The notes under the pieces were generated by a model. It worked only from the letters and a program-made list of their open reading frames with translations. It was not told the origin of the DNA and did no database searches. From NCBI RefSeq assembly GCF_003966265.1, contig NZ_RXNV01000003.1:310001-374000 (forward strand): 64,000 nucleotides of DNA. The letters run 5' to 3'. Below, piece after piece: positions 15,889 to 25,556 of the stretch (positions within the stretch are counted from its first letter, which is position 1; each line of letters starts with the position of its first letter). A program made the position numbers and the translations under genes. Source of the DNA: Shewanella atlantica (GTDB taxonomy: Bacteria > Pseudomonadota > Gammaproteobacteria > Enterobacterales > Shewanellaceae).

Positions 15889-18800
15889 TTATTTTTGCTC
15901 CGGTATGGTTGCGGCTATCGGTGAATCAACTGCAAAAACATCTGTTTTGCTTTTCTCAGAACCACGATAAAACAAGCAGTAGAATGCCGGCATGATAAAC
16001 AATGACAGAAGCGTGGCCGCAGCAAGTCCGCCAATGATGGTTGCCGCCATCTGATCGAATAGACGGTCACTCAATAATGGGATCATCCCCAAAGCGGTTG
16101 TGAGCGCTCCCATCGAAATGGCCATGGTACGGTTGACTGTCGCCACCTGCACCGCTTCTCGTAATGGTTTGTTATTCGCCCGCTCCAACTCGATCTGATC
16201 CATCAGCACTATGCCATTTTTAATGATCATGCCCGATAGTGTGATGGCTCCAATCAGCGCCATAAAGCCAAAAGGCTTATCGAGCAGCAGCAAGGTCCAC
16301 GTCACGCCTATTGCCGCTAACGGAAGTGTGATCAAGATAATCGCTGGTTGCTTAAATCCGTTAAACATTGCCACCATGATCACCACCATCATCAAGAGCG
16401 CTTTCGGCAACTGACTTAAGGTATCGGTAATCGCACGATTTTCATCGTAATACTCACCTCCCCACTCAAATGAGTAACCAATGGGCAGTTGGATGGCTTC
16501 AATCTGATCTTTTATCTGATTACGAACCTCAGCTGGTGTGGCATCGAAGACATCCGCTTGAGCGGTAATAGTCGGTACGCGATTGCGGCGCCATATAAGA
16601 CTCTCTTCCGATTTAAGCTCAAAACTATCGACAACTTGGCCCAGCGGTACGCTGTGGATCCCCAGCAGGGAACGTACCGGTAGGGTCTCTAAGTTGCTTA
16701 AGTTAGCATTAGCACTCCGAAAGCTAATCGGGATGAGTTGATCCCCCTGATTCAGCGTGCCCAATGTCACTCCCTCAGTGGCTCGTTTAATCGCTAAGGA
16801 GATATCCGTGCGATTAAGTCCCGCACGGCGAGCTTGCTCTTGGTTGATCACCGGCTCTATCACTTTACTGTGTTGGCGCCAATCATCACGTACATATTTG
16901 GAATGGCTGTTTGCACGCATTATCGACTGTGCTTGCTCTGAAAGCCGGTGTAATACTTTTGGATCCGGGCCACTAAAGCGTGCCTCGATGCTGAATTTAT
17001 CTTTGGTAGCAAGCTTCAACGCTCTAAAACGAGGTTCTGCATTGGGAAAATTATCAGCTAACCAAATATCTCCGCGCTTTGTCAGCGACTCAATCCCTTC
17101 ATAGTCATCGACATTAACTATAATTTGGCCATAGCTCGGGTCATATGGCTCTGGCTCTACCGTGACCGAAAAACGCGGCGCACTGGCCCCTACATAACTG
17201 GCAATACTGCTCACTTCAGGTTGTTCAACCAACCATTGCTCAACTTTCTTCATGTCTGAAGATGTTTGCTCTATTTTGGAACCATTGGGTAACCAGTAGT
17301 CGAGAAACACCATAGGCCTGTCTGAGCTGGGTATAAAGTTAACAGCAACATAAGGCACGGCTATTGCCGTTACCAGTAGCAGTGGGATCACCATTGAAAT
17401 AGCTTTAAGCGGATTCAATACTGTCCAATTCACCGCCAGTTGATATCGACTGATTTTAGACTTGTCAGCGTTTTTATTCGTATCCGGTTTGATCCACAGC
17501 CAGCACAGCAGAGGGGTTAACGTGACGGCGACCAGCCATGAAAACAGCAGCGAAGAGCAGATAATTAAAAAGACTGAGAGGGCGAATTCGCCTGCATCGG
17601 TTTGAGAGAACAACACCGGACTCGAACCCATAATCGCAATCACAGTGGCAGCCAATAGTGGTTTAGATGTTTCTTTAACCGAATCAATTGCGGCTTTGGT
17701 GCGTTCAATGCCTTTATTAAGCTTTACGACAAACAAGTCGGTTATCACTATGGCGTTATCAACCAGCATGCCCAGCGCAAGAATAAAGCTGCCTAGAGAG
17801 ACGCGTTGCAGATCTACCCCTGCTATGTACATGTAGATCAGGGTTAATAGGATCGTAAACAGAAGGCTACCACCGACTATGGTCGCACTTTTGAACCCCA
17901 TGAAAATCAGCAGCACAGCGAATACAATCACCACACTTTCAAGCAAGTTAATCACAAACTCTTCAACCGACTTATCAACTTCATCCGGTTGAAAAGCGAT
18001 GTTACCTATCTCAATACCCACAGGCAGGGTTTGTTGATAGTCACTGATAGTCTGATTTAGTTGCTCACCTAAGCTGACCACATTGATACCATCTACGGGA
18101 CTCACAGCCAATGTGATCGCCTGCATGCCATTATAACGACTCAAGGTTGTGGCCGGTGTTTGGTAATCTAAACTGATATCTGCAATATCGCCTAAACGGA
18201 TCAATCCGGTACTGTAGTCACCCACTCCGCCCTTGATAGTCAAATCTTTGATATCTTGCAGTGATTTGAACGCACTACTTTGATCGATACGGATCCGCTC
18301 TTGATCTGCAGCGAAGCTTCCACTGTCATACGTCAGGTTTTGGGTAGCGAGTTGGCTGATAACTTGTGCTGAAGAGATCCCATATTGCGCTAACCGTTCA
18401 TCGGGGAAGTCTACATACACCACCTGCTGCTGCACTCCATGTAACTCAATTTTTTTAATGCCCTCTATGGTTTTCAAGCGGCGCTGCAGCTCTTTAGCGT
18501 ATTGGCGCAACTGTTCAGGTTCAGCGTTTTTACCATGCACACTAAACAGCATGCCGTAGACTTCAGAAAACTCATCCTGGACGATGCTGATCTGGGCGGT
18601 TGCCGGTAAGGTTAACTTCACATCGCTGATTTTACGTCTGAGTAGATCCCACTCTTGAGGCAGATCTTTTGAGTTGGTCGTCTCTTTCAGATCCACAAAA
18701 ATCATAGAACTGCCCGGGCGAGACAGGGATCGTAACTTCCACATCGACCCCATCTCTTGCAGTTTAGTCTCAATTTTGTCAGTTACTTGTTGCTCTACCT

Positions 18801-18975
18801 CTTGAGCCGAAGACCCTGGGTAAAGCGTTACAACCACAGCACTTTTTACGGTAAATGAGGGGTCCTCAAGTTTTCCCAGCTCAAAGTAGGAAACCAATCC
18901 GACAATCACGCAAAGTACACTGAAGAACAGCACAAATACCCGCTGCTTAATGGCAAATTCGGCTAAATTCATCAC
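15889..18975 (-). CDS. RND-family multidrug efflux pump, inner-membrane permease
   Basis: A 1028-residue protein, normal for HAE-type RND pumps, with TM1, a large periplasmic loop, TM2-6, then the same plan repeated. The proton-relay region in TM4 reads ALGMLVDNAIVITD at about residue 400, with one Asp followed by Asn, as in several non-AcrB pumps. A second helix set contains ITLSGMIIKNGIVLMDQIE. The porter domain shows GSSAQEVEQQVTDKIE at the start. It exports toxic compounds driven by protons, with the adaptor and channel encoded on either side. Substrates cannot be deduced. Confidence 0.93.
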   Translation of the reverse strand: MMNLAEFAIKQRVFVLFFSVLCVIVGLVSYFELGKLEDPSFTVKSAVVVTLYPGSSAQEVEQQVTDKIETKLQEMGSMWKLRSLSRPGSSMIFVDLKETTNSKDLPQEWDLLRRKISDVKLTLPATAQISIVQDEFSEVYGMLFSVHGKNAEPEQLRQYAKELQRRLKTIEGIKKIELHGVQQQVVYVDFPDERLAQYGISSAQVISQLATQNLTYDSGSFAADQERIRIDQSSAFKSLQDIKDLTIKGGVGDYSTGLIRLGDIADISLDYQTPATTLSRYNGMQAITLAVSPVDGINVVSLGEQLNQTISDYQQTLPVGIEIGNIAFQPDEVDKSVEEFVINLLESVVIVFAVLLIFMGFKSATIVGGSLLFTILLTLIYMYIAGVDLQRVSLGSFILALGMLVDNAIVITDLFVVKLNKGIERTKAAIDSVKETSKPLLAATVIAIMGSSPVLFSQTDAGEFALSVFLIICSSLLFSWLVAVTLTPLLCWLWIKPDTNKNADKSKISRYQLAVNWTVLNPLKAISMVIPLLLVTAIAVPYVAVNFIPSSDRPMVFLDYWLPNGSKIEQTSSDMKKVEQWLVEQPEVSSIASYVGASAPRFSVTVEPEPYDPSYGQIIVNVDDYEGIESLTKRGDIWLADNFPNAEPRFRALKLATKDKFSIEARFSGPDPKVLHRLSEQAQSIMRANSHSKYVRDDWRQHSKVIEPVINQEQARRAGLNRTDISLAIKRATEGVTLGTLNQGDQLIPISFRSANANLSNLETLPVRSLLGIHSVPLGQVVDSFELKSEESLIWRRNRVPTITAQADVFDATPAEVRNQIKDQIEAIQLPIGYSFEWGGEYYDENRAITDTLSQLPKALLMMVVIMVAMFNGFKQPAIILITLPLAAIGVTWTLLLLDKPFGFMALIGAITLSGMIIKNGIVLMDQIELERANNKPLREAVQVATVNRTMAISMGALTTALGMIPLLSDRLFDQMAATIIGGLAAATLLSLFIMPAFYCLFYRGSEKSKTDVFAVDSPIAATIPEQK

Positions 18976-18980
18976 GACTC

Positions 18981-20084
18981 CTAGTAACTAAATGCGTTAA
19001 CGCTTGTGGCGGCAATATGTTGCTGTGGTTTAATAAAATGGACGCCCGCCGTAACTACAGCATCCCCGGCAGCTAAATCGCCACTGACACAGACAGCATT
19101 CTTCTCCATTGCCTCAATCTGAACCGGTTTCTCGATTATGATTTGGTCTTTCACCAAATAAACACGCTGAGCAGCCCCTTCTCCCGCCAAGGCCGCATAG
19201 GGCAGGCAGTAACGACTTTGCCCGCCGCCAAGATCCACCGAAACGTTTATCGCCCTACCTGGAGACATCTGTTGTGAAGTTTTCGCCAAGACGAACTGTA
19301 CGGAATAGGTCTGTTTAATGGGGTCGGCAAGGGTGTTCATTTCAGTTAACACGGCCGAAATTGGCTTTTCCCCACCATACCAACTCACCGTAGCTTCTTG
19401 ATTAACCGAGAGCATGCCAATTAAATTCTCAGGCACATCGACTACCGCTTTTAACTTGTTCGGCTGATGGAGTGAGAAAAGTGAGATCCCTGGAGAGGTT
19501 TGTTCGAAGGTTTCTTGAGATTGTGAGCCAATCACCCCACTAAAAGGCGCTTTGAGTTCAGTATAAGATAAGGCATCCTGCGCTTTTTGCAGGTTCTGTG
19601 TTACCACCTGGACCATGGCTAAACTGCGTTTATAACCACTTTCAGCCCGATCCAGATTAACTGCTGAGATGGCGCTATCTGCGATGGCTTGCTTAACACG
19701 TTTGAGTTCTGCCGCAGCCAACTGATGTGCAGCACTCGCTTCTGCCAGGCGCCCCTCCAACTCCAACACTAATACTTGATAGTCATGGGGATCGAGTCTT
19801 GCCAGAACTTGCCCTTTGGTAACCCTATCGCCACTTCTAACCAGCATAGCTTCAATTGTTCCCGGCACTTTAAATGACAACTTAGCAGTTTGTGTCGCTT
19901 CCAGGACACCGGAGAAGAGTTTAATGTTGGATTGCTGTTGGTCGCTTAGCGTCATCACTTGTACCGGACGCTCGGTTGCTGTGATAACGCTATCTGTTTG
20001 TGCCGGAGCTTGGCCGCAGCCGGTAAACATCAGTATCGTTAATGGTGCCAGCCCAAAACCAGCCATTTTTGGTGAAATTGTCAT
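18981..20084 (-). CDS. RND efflux periplasmic adaptor (membrane fusion protein)
   Basis: A 367-residue HlyD/AcrA-type adaptor with a lipoprotein signal (ILMFTGCG). The biotinyl-lipoyl halves are visible: SFKVPGTIEAMLVRSGDRVTKGQVLARLDPHDY early, and YTELKAPFSGVIGSQ after the coiled-coil hairpin (~residues 95-165). It connects the inner-membrane pump with the outer-membrane factor. Only 5 bp separate its stop from the pump start. The gap upstream to the LysR gene is ~90 bp and contains a palindrome that may be an operator. Confidence 0.92.
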   Translation of the reverse strand: MTISPKMAGFGLAPLTILMFTGCGQAPAQTDSVITATERPVQVMTLSDQQQSNIKLFSGVLEATQTAKLSFKVPGTIEAMLVRSGDRVTKGQVLARLDPHDYQVLVLELEGRLAEASAAHQLAAAELKRVKQAIADSAISAVNLDRAESGYKRSLAMVQVVTQNLQKAQDALSYTELKAPFSGVIGSQSQETFEQTSPGISLFSLHQPNKLKAVVDVPENLIGMLSVNQEATVSWYGGEKPISAVLTEMNTLADPIKQTYSVQFVLAKTSQQMSPGRAINVSVDLGGGQSRYCLPYAALAGEGAAQRVYLVKDQIIIEKPVQIEAMEKNAVCVSGDLAAGDAVVTAGVHFIKPQQHIAATSVNAFSY

Positions 20085-20163
20085 TACTCTCTACCCTATG
20101 TATTAATACGGCAGAGTGTAAATGTTTAACTAATTAAGATAATCAGTGTGTATTGCACAACAC

Positions 20164-20182
20164 TGTCATGATTTTCATGACA
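20164..20182. promoter_or_regulatory. Perfect palindrome TGTCATGA-TTT-TCATGACA, candidate operator
   Basis: Eight-base arms with a 3-base centre. It overlaps the LysR stop codon and lies ~80 bp upstream of the adaptor gene start. It has no T tract on either strand, so it is unlikely to be a terminator. A regulator site controlling the RND operon is the simplest reading. Confidence 0.45.
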
Positions 20183-21065
20183 AATTAGCGAGTTTAGGCA
20201 CTTCTTTTACTAAAAAATCAATCAATAGTCGTGTCGGGAGACTTATCCCTTTCCGATCCGGGTAGATGAGCCACACATCTTCAGTCTTAGACTGGTATTG
20301 TGGCAAAATGCGTACAAGCATTTTCGACTCAATCGCATTAAATGCAAACAGAGGAGGCAAAAAACCAATCCCCTGCCCGCCTATGATGGCGCGCCGGACA
20401 AATCCCATATGGTTACTGCTGAACCGGCCTGAGACTTTTATCGTTTCGGTGAGCAGATCCCAACAATCATCAAGGGTTCCATCCGGCCAGCGATAGCAAA
20501 TACACTGATGTTCTCGCAGTTCATCTAATGTATTCGGCATGCCGTTTTTTTCAATATATTCAGGGCTGGCATACATACAACGCCCAAGACTGAGTAACCG
20601 TCTCGCGATAAAGCCCGAATCCAGAATTCGTCCCGCGTGGATAACAAAATCTAATCCTTGGCTATAGATGTCGGTGACATAGTTATTGGTAAAGCGTAAG
20701 TCGAGTTCAATGTCAGGATGCAGTTCTTGGAAGCGCGCCAATATAGGCTGCAATGCCTCATCGCTTTCAGGTAAAAAGCCAACCTTAACCTTACCTACGG
20801 GCTTGTCATCGATATCATGTAATTTGTTTTTGGCTTGCTCAAACCCCTCAAGCACAGTCAACAACTCATGATAATAGGCTTCGCCGTGCTGGGTTAATCT
20901 AAGTTGGCGGGTTGTTCTGAAAAACAGCTGGGCATTAAGGGACTTTTCAAGCTCGCCAATCCGTCGACTGACGTTAGCTCTAGGCAGGTCTAAAGCTGTC
21001 GCCGCAGCGGTGAAACTGCCAAGTTTGACGACAATAGTAAAAAGTTTCAGATCTTCTATTCGCAT
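20175..21065 (-). CDS. LysR-family regulator, probably of the RND operon
   Basis: A 296-residue protein from the start chosen at 21065 (MRIEDLKLFTIVVKLGSF, the canonical LysR N terminus, with an AAGG sequence upstream; a longer 16-codon extension is unlikely). The helix-turn-helix is residues ~15-40 (GSFTAAATALDLPRANVSRRIGELEKSLN). The effector domain begins KVKVGFLPESDEALQPILARFQ. It most resembles the CrgA/AaeR-like subgroup. It is located directly upstream of the efflux genes and in the same orientation, so it could be cotranscribed or separately regulated. Confidence 0.85.
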   Translation of the reverse strand: MRIEDLKLFTIVVKLGSFTAAATALDLPRANVSRRIGELEKSLNAQLFFRTTRQLRLTQHGEAYYHELLTVLEGFEQAKNKLHDIDDKPVGKVKVGFLPESDEALQPILARFQELHPDIELDLRFTNNYVTDIYSQGLDFVIHAGRILDSGFIARRLLSLGRCMYASPEYIEKNGMPNTLDELREHQCICYRWPDGTLDDCWDLLTETIKVSGRFSSNHMGFVRRAIIGGQGIGFLPPLFAFNAIESKMLVRILPQYQSKTEDVWLIYPDRKGISLPTRLLIDFLVKEVPKLANLS

Positions 21066-21150
21066 ATTTAGTAACCTTAAAATCGCCATAATGAACCATT
21101 TCATCAAGCCCACAACACAAGCACATTTATCTTGCGCCGCGGCATTAACG

Positions 21151-21182
21151 AAAAAAGCTTAGCCGGGCAAATGGCTAAGCTT
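21151..21182 (-). terminator. Terminator downstream of trpB
   Basis: On the minus strand AAGCTTAGCC-atttgccc-GGCTAAGCTT is followed by TTTTC. The stem of ten pairs and the T tract make a good rho-independent terminator. Confidence 0.85.
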
Positions 21183-21223
21183 AATATATGACTCTAATAG
21201 CTTTTTAACTCTGAATCAAAGTG

Positions 21224-22426
21224 TTAAAGACCAAGTTTGTCGGCTACATAGTCGGCATCTTTATCACCACGGCCAGAGAGGTTAACCAAGATCTGCTGAT
21301 CTTTTGGTAACTTAGCCGCTTCGCGCATGGCCCAGGCCACCGCATGAGCACTCTCCAGCGCAGGGATAATTCCCTCGACCTGCGACAGCGTCATAAAGGC
21401 ATTAAGGCACTCCTCATCGGTAACCGAATCATAGTGTGCACGCTCAATATCTTTAAGGTAACAGTGCTGCGGGCCCACTCCCGGATAATCCAGACCTGAG
21501 GCGATGGAGTGAACCGGTAGTGGCTCACCCGCTTCATCTTGCAGCAGATAGCATTTAAAACCATGGATGGCACCGGGCGAGCCAAGAGTGAGGGTTGCCG
21601 AGTGCTCCGTGGTTTCAAGCCCCTTACCGGCAGGTTCGACACCGACAATCTTCACCTCGCTGTCATCTAGAAATGCAGTAAACAAACCTATGGCGTTCGA
21701 GCCGCCGCCCACACAGGCTGTGATGATATCGGGAAGCTTATTGAATTTTTGTTGGAACTGCTCTCTGGCCTCACGGCCGATAATGCTCTGAAAGTCACGT
21801 ACCATCTTAGGGAAAGGATGAGGCCCAACGACAGAGCCGATAGCATAGAGATAGTCTTGCGGATTCTTAAGGTATTCAACGAAAGCGCTGTCGACAGCAT
21901 CCTTCAAGGTTGCGGTACCTTGGGTTACGGGCACTAACTTACAGCCTAATATTTTCATCTTGGTAACGTTAGGATGTTCTTTCTCAATGTCGACCTGACC
22001 CATATGGATTTCACAGGGGATCCCGACCAAGGCGCAGGCCGTGGCTAGTGCGACGCCATGCTGTCCGGCACCGGTTTCGGCAATCACCTTTTTCTTGTTC
22101 ATGTATTTGGCGAGCAGTGCTTCACCCAGGCAGTGATTGATCTTATGAGCGCCGGTGTGGTTAAGGTCTTCACGCTTGAGATAAATCTGCGCGCCGCCGA
22201 TCTTATCGCTTAAGCGTTTGGCATGATAGATGGGGCTTGGGCGGCCCACATAGTCCTGGAACAGCTGCATCAGCTCATCCTGGAAGCCTTGAGTCTGTCG
22301 AATCTCTTCGTAGGCTTGATTAATCGCATCCATCGCACTCTTTAGCTCAGGCGGAATAATCTGCCCACCATACTCACCAAAGAAACCTTGATTGTCAGGC
22401 ATGGGGGCGAATTCGAACTTGCTCAT
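21224..22426 (-). CDS. trpB: Tryptophan synthase beta subunit, stand-alone copy
   Basis: A 400-residue TrpB: it joins indole and serine to make tryptophan, using PLP. The PLP lysine is Lys95 in HTGAHKINH, catalytic Glu117 in AETGAGQHG, the phosphate-binding loop GGGSNAIG at ~240, and the C-terminal serine loop LSGRGDKD. All key residues are present. There is no trpA next to it and no trp operon gene within the window, so it is likely a second, indole-salvaging TrpB, not the operon copy. A good ribosome site (AGAGAGGTC) precedes ATG. The 3' end has a relic duplicate at 14331-14401. Confidence 0.92.
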   Translation of the reverse strand: MSKFEFAPMPDNQGFFGEYGGQIIPPELKSAMDAINQAYEEIRQTQGFQDELMQLFQDYVGRPSPIYHAKRLSDKIGGAQIYLKREDLNHTGAHKINHCLGEALLAKYMNKKKVIAETGAGQHGVALATACALVGIPCEIHMGQVDIEKEHPNVTKMKILGCKLVPVTQGTATLKDAVDSAFVEYLKNPQDYLYAIGSVVGPHPFPKMVRDFQSIIGREAREQFQQKFNKLPDIITACVGGGSNAIGLFTAFLDDSEVKIVGVEPAGKGLETTEHSATLTLGSPGAIHGFKCYLLQDEAGEPLPVHSIASGLDYPGVGPQHCYLKDIERAHYDSVTDEECLNAFMTLSQVEGIIPALESAHAVAWAMREAAKLPKDQQILVNLSGRGDKDADYVADKLGL

Positions 22427-22600
22427 AGGACCTCTCTATACTTCTGTATTTATTGCTACTTTGACATTAATTGGGTTCGTTTTTGATACACCCGATCAAT
22501 ATATAACAGAGTCAAGGAGAGGCCAATAGCAATTAGTATAACTATGAAGTAGAGGGGTCTTTGCCAACTAACATGGGTGGCAAATTTTCAGCTCCACTCA

Positions 22601-22810
22601 TTACACATGAGGGCTAAACTCTCGCCATGCATCATCTGGCTTCCAATTAACCGACCACTCAGGAATATCCTTAGCCATCATGGGGCGCGCAATGCCATAG
22701 CCTTGTGCTAATTCACACCCCGTTTGTAATAGCGCTGTGCCATGCGCGATGGTCTCGACCCCCTCAGCAATTACCTTATGTTTAAATGACTTAGCCAAGC
22801 TCACAACCCC
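22601..22810 (-). pseudogene. C-terminal remainder of the EAL domain beyond an in-frame amber codon
   Basis: This is the same reading frame as the gene at 22811-25456, continuing after TAG at 22811-22813 with GVVSLAKSFKHKVIAEGVETIAHG and then LLQTGCELAQGYGIARPM. It contains the EGVET motif (a catalytic glutamate region of EAL phosphodiesterases). In homologous EAL proteins the amber position is normally Glu (AIVEG), so a single GAG to TAG change explains it. A GTG at 22804 could in theory restart translation, but an independent function is unlikely. Confidence 0.85.
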
Positions 22811-25456
22811 CTAAACAATAGCCAGATCATCTGGTGTCGTCAGCATATCGAGCACAAAGGTTTGGTCTATCTTAATCAAACTCGCCGGCAATCGTCTTAG
22901 ATAAGTCAGTGAAGAGTAGCCTGTACCAAAGTCATCTAAAGCAAAGGTCACCCCCAGTTCAATACAGGCGAGCATGGTTGCCGAGACCTGCATTACATCG
23001 TCTATCAAACTCGTTTCAAGTACTTCTATTTCCAAAGAGCTCGGAGCTACCTCCGGGTGTGCAGCCAGTAGTGCAGCCAAGCAAGTTACAAAGTCATCAT
23101 GTTGTAGTTGAAGTGCGCTAACGTTGACACTAACAGGAATATCCAACCCTAGCTTTTGCCATGCCGCTATTTGACCCAGTGCGGTGTCAATGACCCACTC
23201 GCCTACCCCAATGCTAATAACATGATTCTCAATTGCAGGTAAAAACTCGATAGGGGGGACTAAACCACGCTCAGGGGAGTGCCATCGAATTAAGGCTTCA
23301 ACACCAATGATTGCCCCTGTCCTCATATTGACCTTGGGCTGGTAATACAGCACAAATTCACTTTGCTCCAAAGCCTTGCGCATACTCTGCAAATCATCAT
23401 GCCGAATCTGCATCGCAATATTTTGTGCAGTGTCAAACAAGTGATAGCAGTTCTTACCCTCATGCTTTGCTACATACATAGCTTGGTCTGCATGACGCAG
23501 GAGTTGGTCTGCATCTATGCCATCTTGTGGGTAAATGGCGACCCCCATACTGGCAGAGACCTTCAGCATAATTCCCTCCACAGTCACGGAGCCAGAGGCA
23601 GCCTCTAACAGCCTTTCCAATACAGGTTCACAATCCTCACTTTTATCTATATCCATCAGCACGGCGACAAACTCATCACCACCTATTCGTGCCAGCGTAT
23701 CGATATCGCGTAACACCTCCTTCAGGCGACGGGAGATAACAATTAACAATTTATCACCGACATCGTGACCATAAGCGTCATTCACTTCTTTGAACTTATC
23801 TAAATCAAGAAAAACAACCGCTAAGGATGACTTCCGGCGCCGGACTTGCACCATGGATTGCGTTAGACGATCAGCCAATAGTGTGCGGTTTGGCAGGTTG
23901 GTTAAAAGATCATAATGAGCAATGCGTTCCAGCTGTTCCTGATGTTCTTTAATCGCTGTGATGTCGTTGAAAAGCGCGACGTAGTTTTGCACCTTGCCGG
24001 TAGCATCGAGTACCGCGCTGATAGTAAGCATCTCTGGATAGATCTCATCATTCTTACGTTTGTTCCAAATCTCACCTGTCCAATGTCCATCCGCTTGAAG
24101 AGTGTCCCACATCTCTTTATAGAACTCAGGTGAATGTCGTCCGGATTGAAGGACCCGCGGATTTTTCCCTATCACCTCATCGCGTGCGTAGCCTGTAATA
24201 GTGCTAAAAGCATCATTAACTTCGATGATGACTCCTGAGGTATCTGTAATTGTGATGCCTTGGTTTGTGTGGGTAAATACACTGGCGGCATGTTTTAACT
24301 TTACTTCGGCTTGCTTGCTCTCGGTAATATCTAGAATCAATGATGTCACACCGATAACTTCACCATTCACACCCACGATCGGGGTGCTATACCATTCACA
24401 AATGATGCTCCTGCCACCTTTTGTAATGTTTTCACTTGAACTTCTGGTGCATTTCTTCTCTTTAAACAATATGTTACCTATTTTGCTGATATCATCTCTA
24501 ATTTCTTCAGGCACCAATATATCTACTAGAGAATGACCAATAACTTCGTCAGGTGAGTATCCGAATATCTTCTCGGCCGATTTGTTCCACTCGATACAAT
24601 TTAAATTGCTATCCCATGAGATGCACCCAAGCGGGGTATTCTGAACATGATGGGAGAGCATTGCCGTACTTTCCTGTAATGCCGTCGCAGCTTTATTGCG
24701 ATCTGTAACGTCCCGGATAAACCCAACGTAGCCCAAAATTTGATCTTCAAGAGTTCTAATAACAATCCTACTGGTTTCACCGACAATGATACTGCCGTCC
24801 TTGTGCCGATAATTCACTTCATAAGGTGTGACTTTCTCTTTCGCTGCCAGATTAAAATGAATACGACCTTGTCGCTCGTACTCTTCATCACTCTCATAAA
24901 TTATTGATGCGGTTTTCCCCACAAGCTCATCAACACCATAGCCAAGCATCGACTCAAAACCTTGATTTACCGTGACAATTTTTCGATCAGCATCGGCAAA
25001 AATACAACCATCGGTAACGCCATTAAAAATTGAATTAAACAAATTTTCATTTTTGACTGATGCGTTTTTTGCTGCGTGAAGAGCGAGCAGTGCTTCTTTG
25101 CGCTCATGAATATCTCTAGGTACCCAGCGCTTGATGAGAAGCAAGATGATTATCAAGCCGGCAAGGATATTGATTAACTTCGGAATAATTAGCAAAGAGG
25201 GTTGTGATAGCAGATCGGCAATACTCTTAGGTATCAGTCCGTACAGCGAATTGAAATACAATCCGAAATAGACGCTTTCAAGTATGGTTCTGAAGGCATC
25301 AATAGCAAGAATAATAAGGAGAACACCCACCGTTCTGCTTACAGCCCCATCAGCTCTTAACTGCCTTAGTTTTAACAGGTAAACGCCAATGATACCCCCC
25401 CATAAAGTAGCCAATACCCAATACGACATAGGTGTAATATGTTTAAAAATATCCAT
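22811..25456 (-). CDS. PAS-GGDEF-EAL signalling protein truncated by an amber codon
   Basis: Encodes 881 residues before TAG. N-terminal region: several membrane segments (residues ~10-120). Then three PAS domains (~130-250, 260-380, 385-505) and a GGDEF diguanylate cyclase domain starting at HYDLLTNLPNRTLL (~510), with an intact GGDEF signature near 592. The EAL domain starts with GVEALIRWHSPERGLVPP (~721) and has ALDDFGTGYSSL, but ends at DDLAIV before the EGVET motif. The cyclase may still make c-di-GMP, while phosphodiesterase activity should be lost. If read through, the protein would be 951 residues. The terminator of the upstream chemoreceptor lies before it; the promoter is not obvious. 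Confidence 0.85.
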   Translation of the reverse strand: MDIFKHITPMSYWVLATLWGGIIGVYLLKLRQLRADGAVSRTVGVLLIILAIDAFRTILESVYFGLYFNSLYGLIPKSIADLLSQPSLLIIPKLINILAGLIIILLLIKRWVPRDIHERKEALLALHAAKNASVKNENLFNSIFNGVTDGCIFADADRKIVTVNQGFESMLGYGVDELVGKTASIIYESDEEYERQGRIHFNLAAKEKVTPYEVNYRHKDGSIIVGETSRIVIRTLEDQILGYVGFIRDVTDRNKAATALQESTAMLSHHVQNTPLGCISWDSNLNCIEWNKSAEKIFGYSPDEVIGHSLVDILVPEEIRDDISKIGNILFKEKKCTRSSSENITKGGRSIICEWYSTPIVGVNGEVIGVTSLILDITESKQAEVKLKHAASVFTHTNQGITITDTSGVIIEVNDAFSTITGYARDEVIGKNPRVLQSGRHSPEFYKEMWDTLQADGHWTGEIWNKRKNDEIYPEMLTISAVLDATGKVQNYVALFNDITAIKEHQEQLERIAHYDLLTNLPNRTLLADRLTQSMVQVRRRKSSLAVVFLDLDKFKEVNDAYGHDVGDKLLIVISRRLKEVLRDIDTLARIGGDEFVAVLMDIDKSEDCEPVLERLLEAASGSVTVEGIMLKVSASMGVAIYPQDGIDADQLLRHADQAMYVAKHEGKNCYHLFDTAQNIAMQIRHDDLQSMRKALEQSEFVLYYQPKVNMRTGAIIGVEALIRWHSPERGLVPPIEFLPAIENHVISIGVGEWVIDTALGQIAAWQKLGLDIPVSVNVSALQLQHDDFVTCLAALLAAHPEVAPSSLEIEVLETSLIDDVMQVSATMLACIELGVTFALDDFGTGYSSLTYLRRLPASLIKIDQTFVLDMLTTPDDLAIV

Positions 25457-25507
25457 TTTTCCCTAATAGATTATCTAACTATAAACCAGGCTAACAGCCG
25501 TCATAAA

Positions 25508-25540
25508 GAATAAGAGAGCGTATGCTCAAACGCTCTTTTA
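25508..25540 (-). terminator. Terminator after the 651-residue chemoreceptor gene
   Basis: Stem AGAGCGT...ACGCTCT with a T-rich tail on both strands. On the minus strand it follows the chemoreceptor stop (25557) directly. Confidence 0.65.
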
Positions 25541-25556
25541 TATCAGTGACTAACTG

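Noticed and set aside
22601..22804. The downstream 67-codon piece as an independent gene started by GTG
   Set aside because: It is simply the rest of the EAL domain in the same frame after a TAG; no ribosome site of its own.
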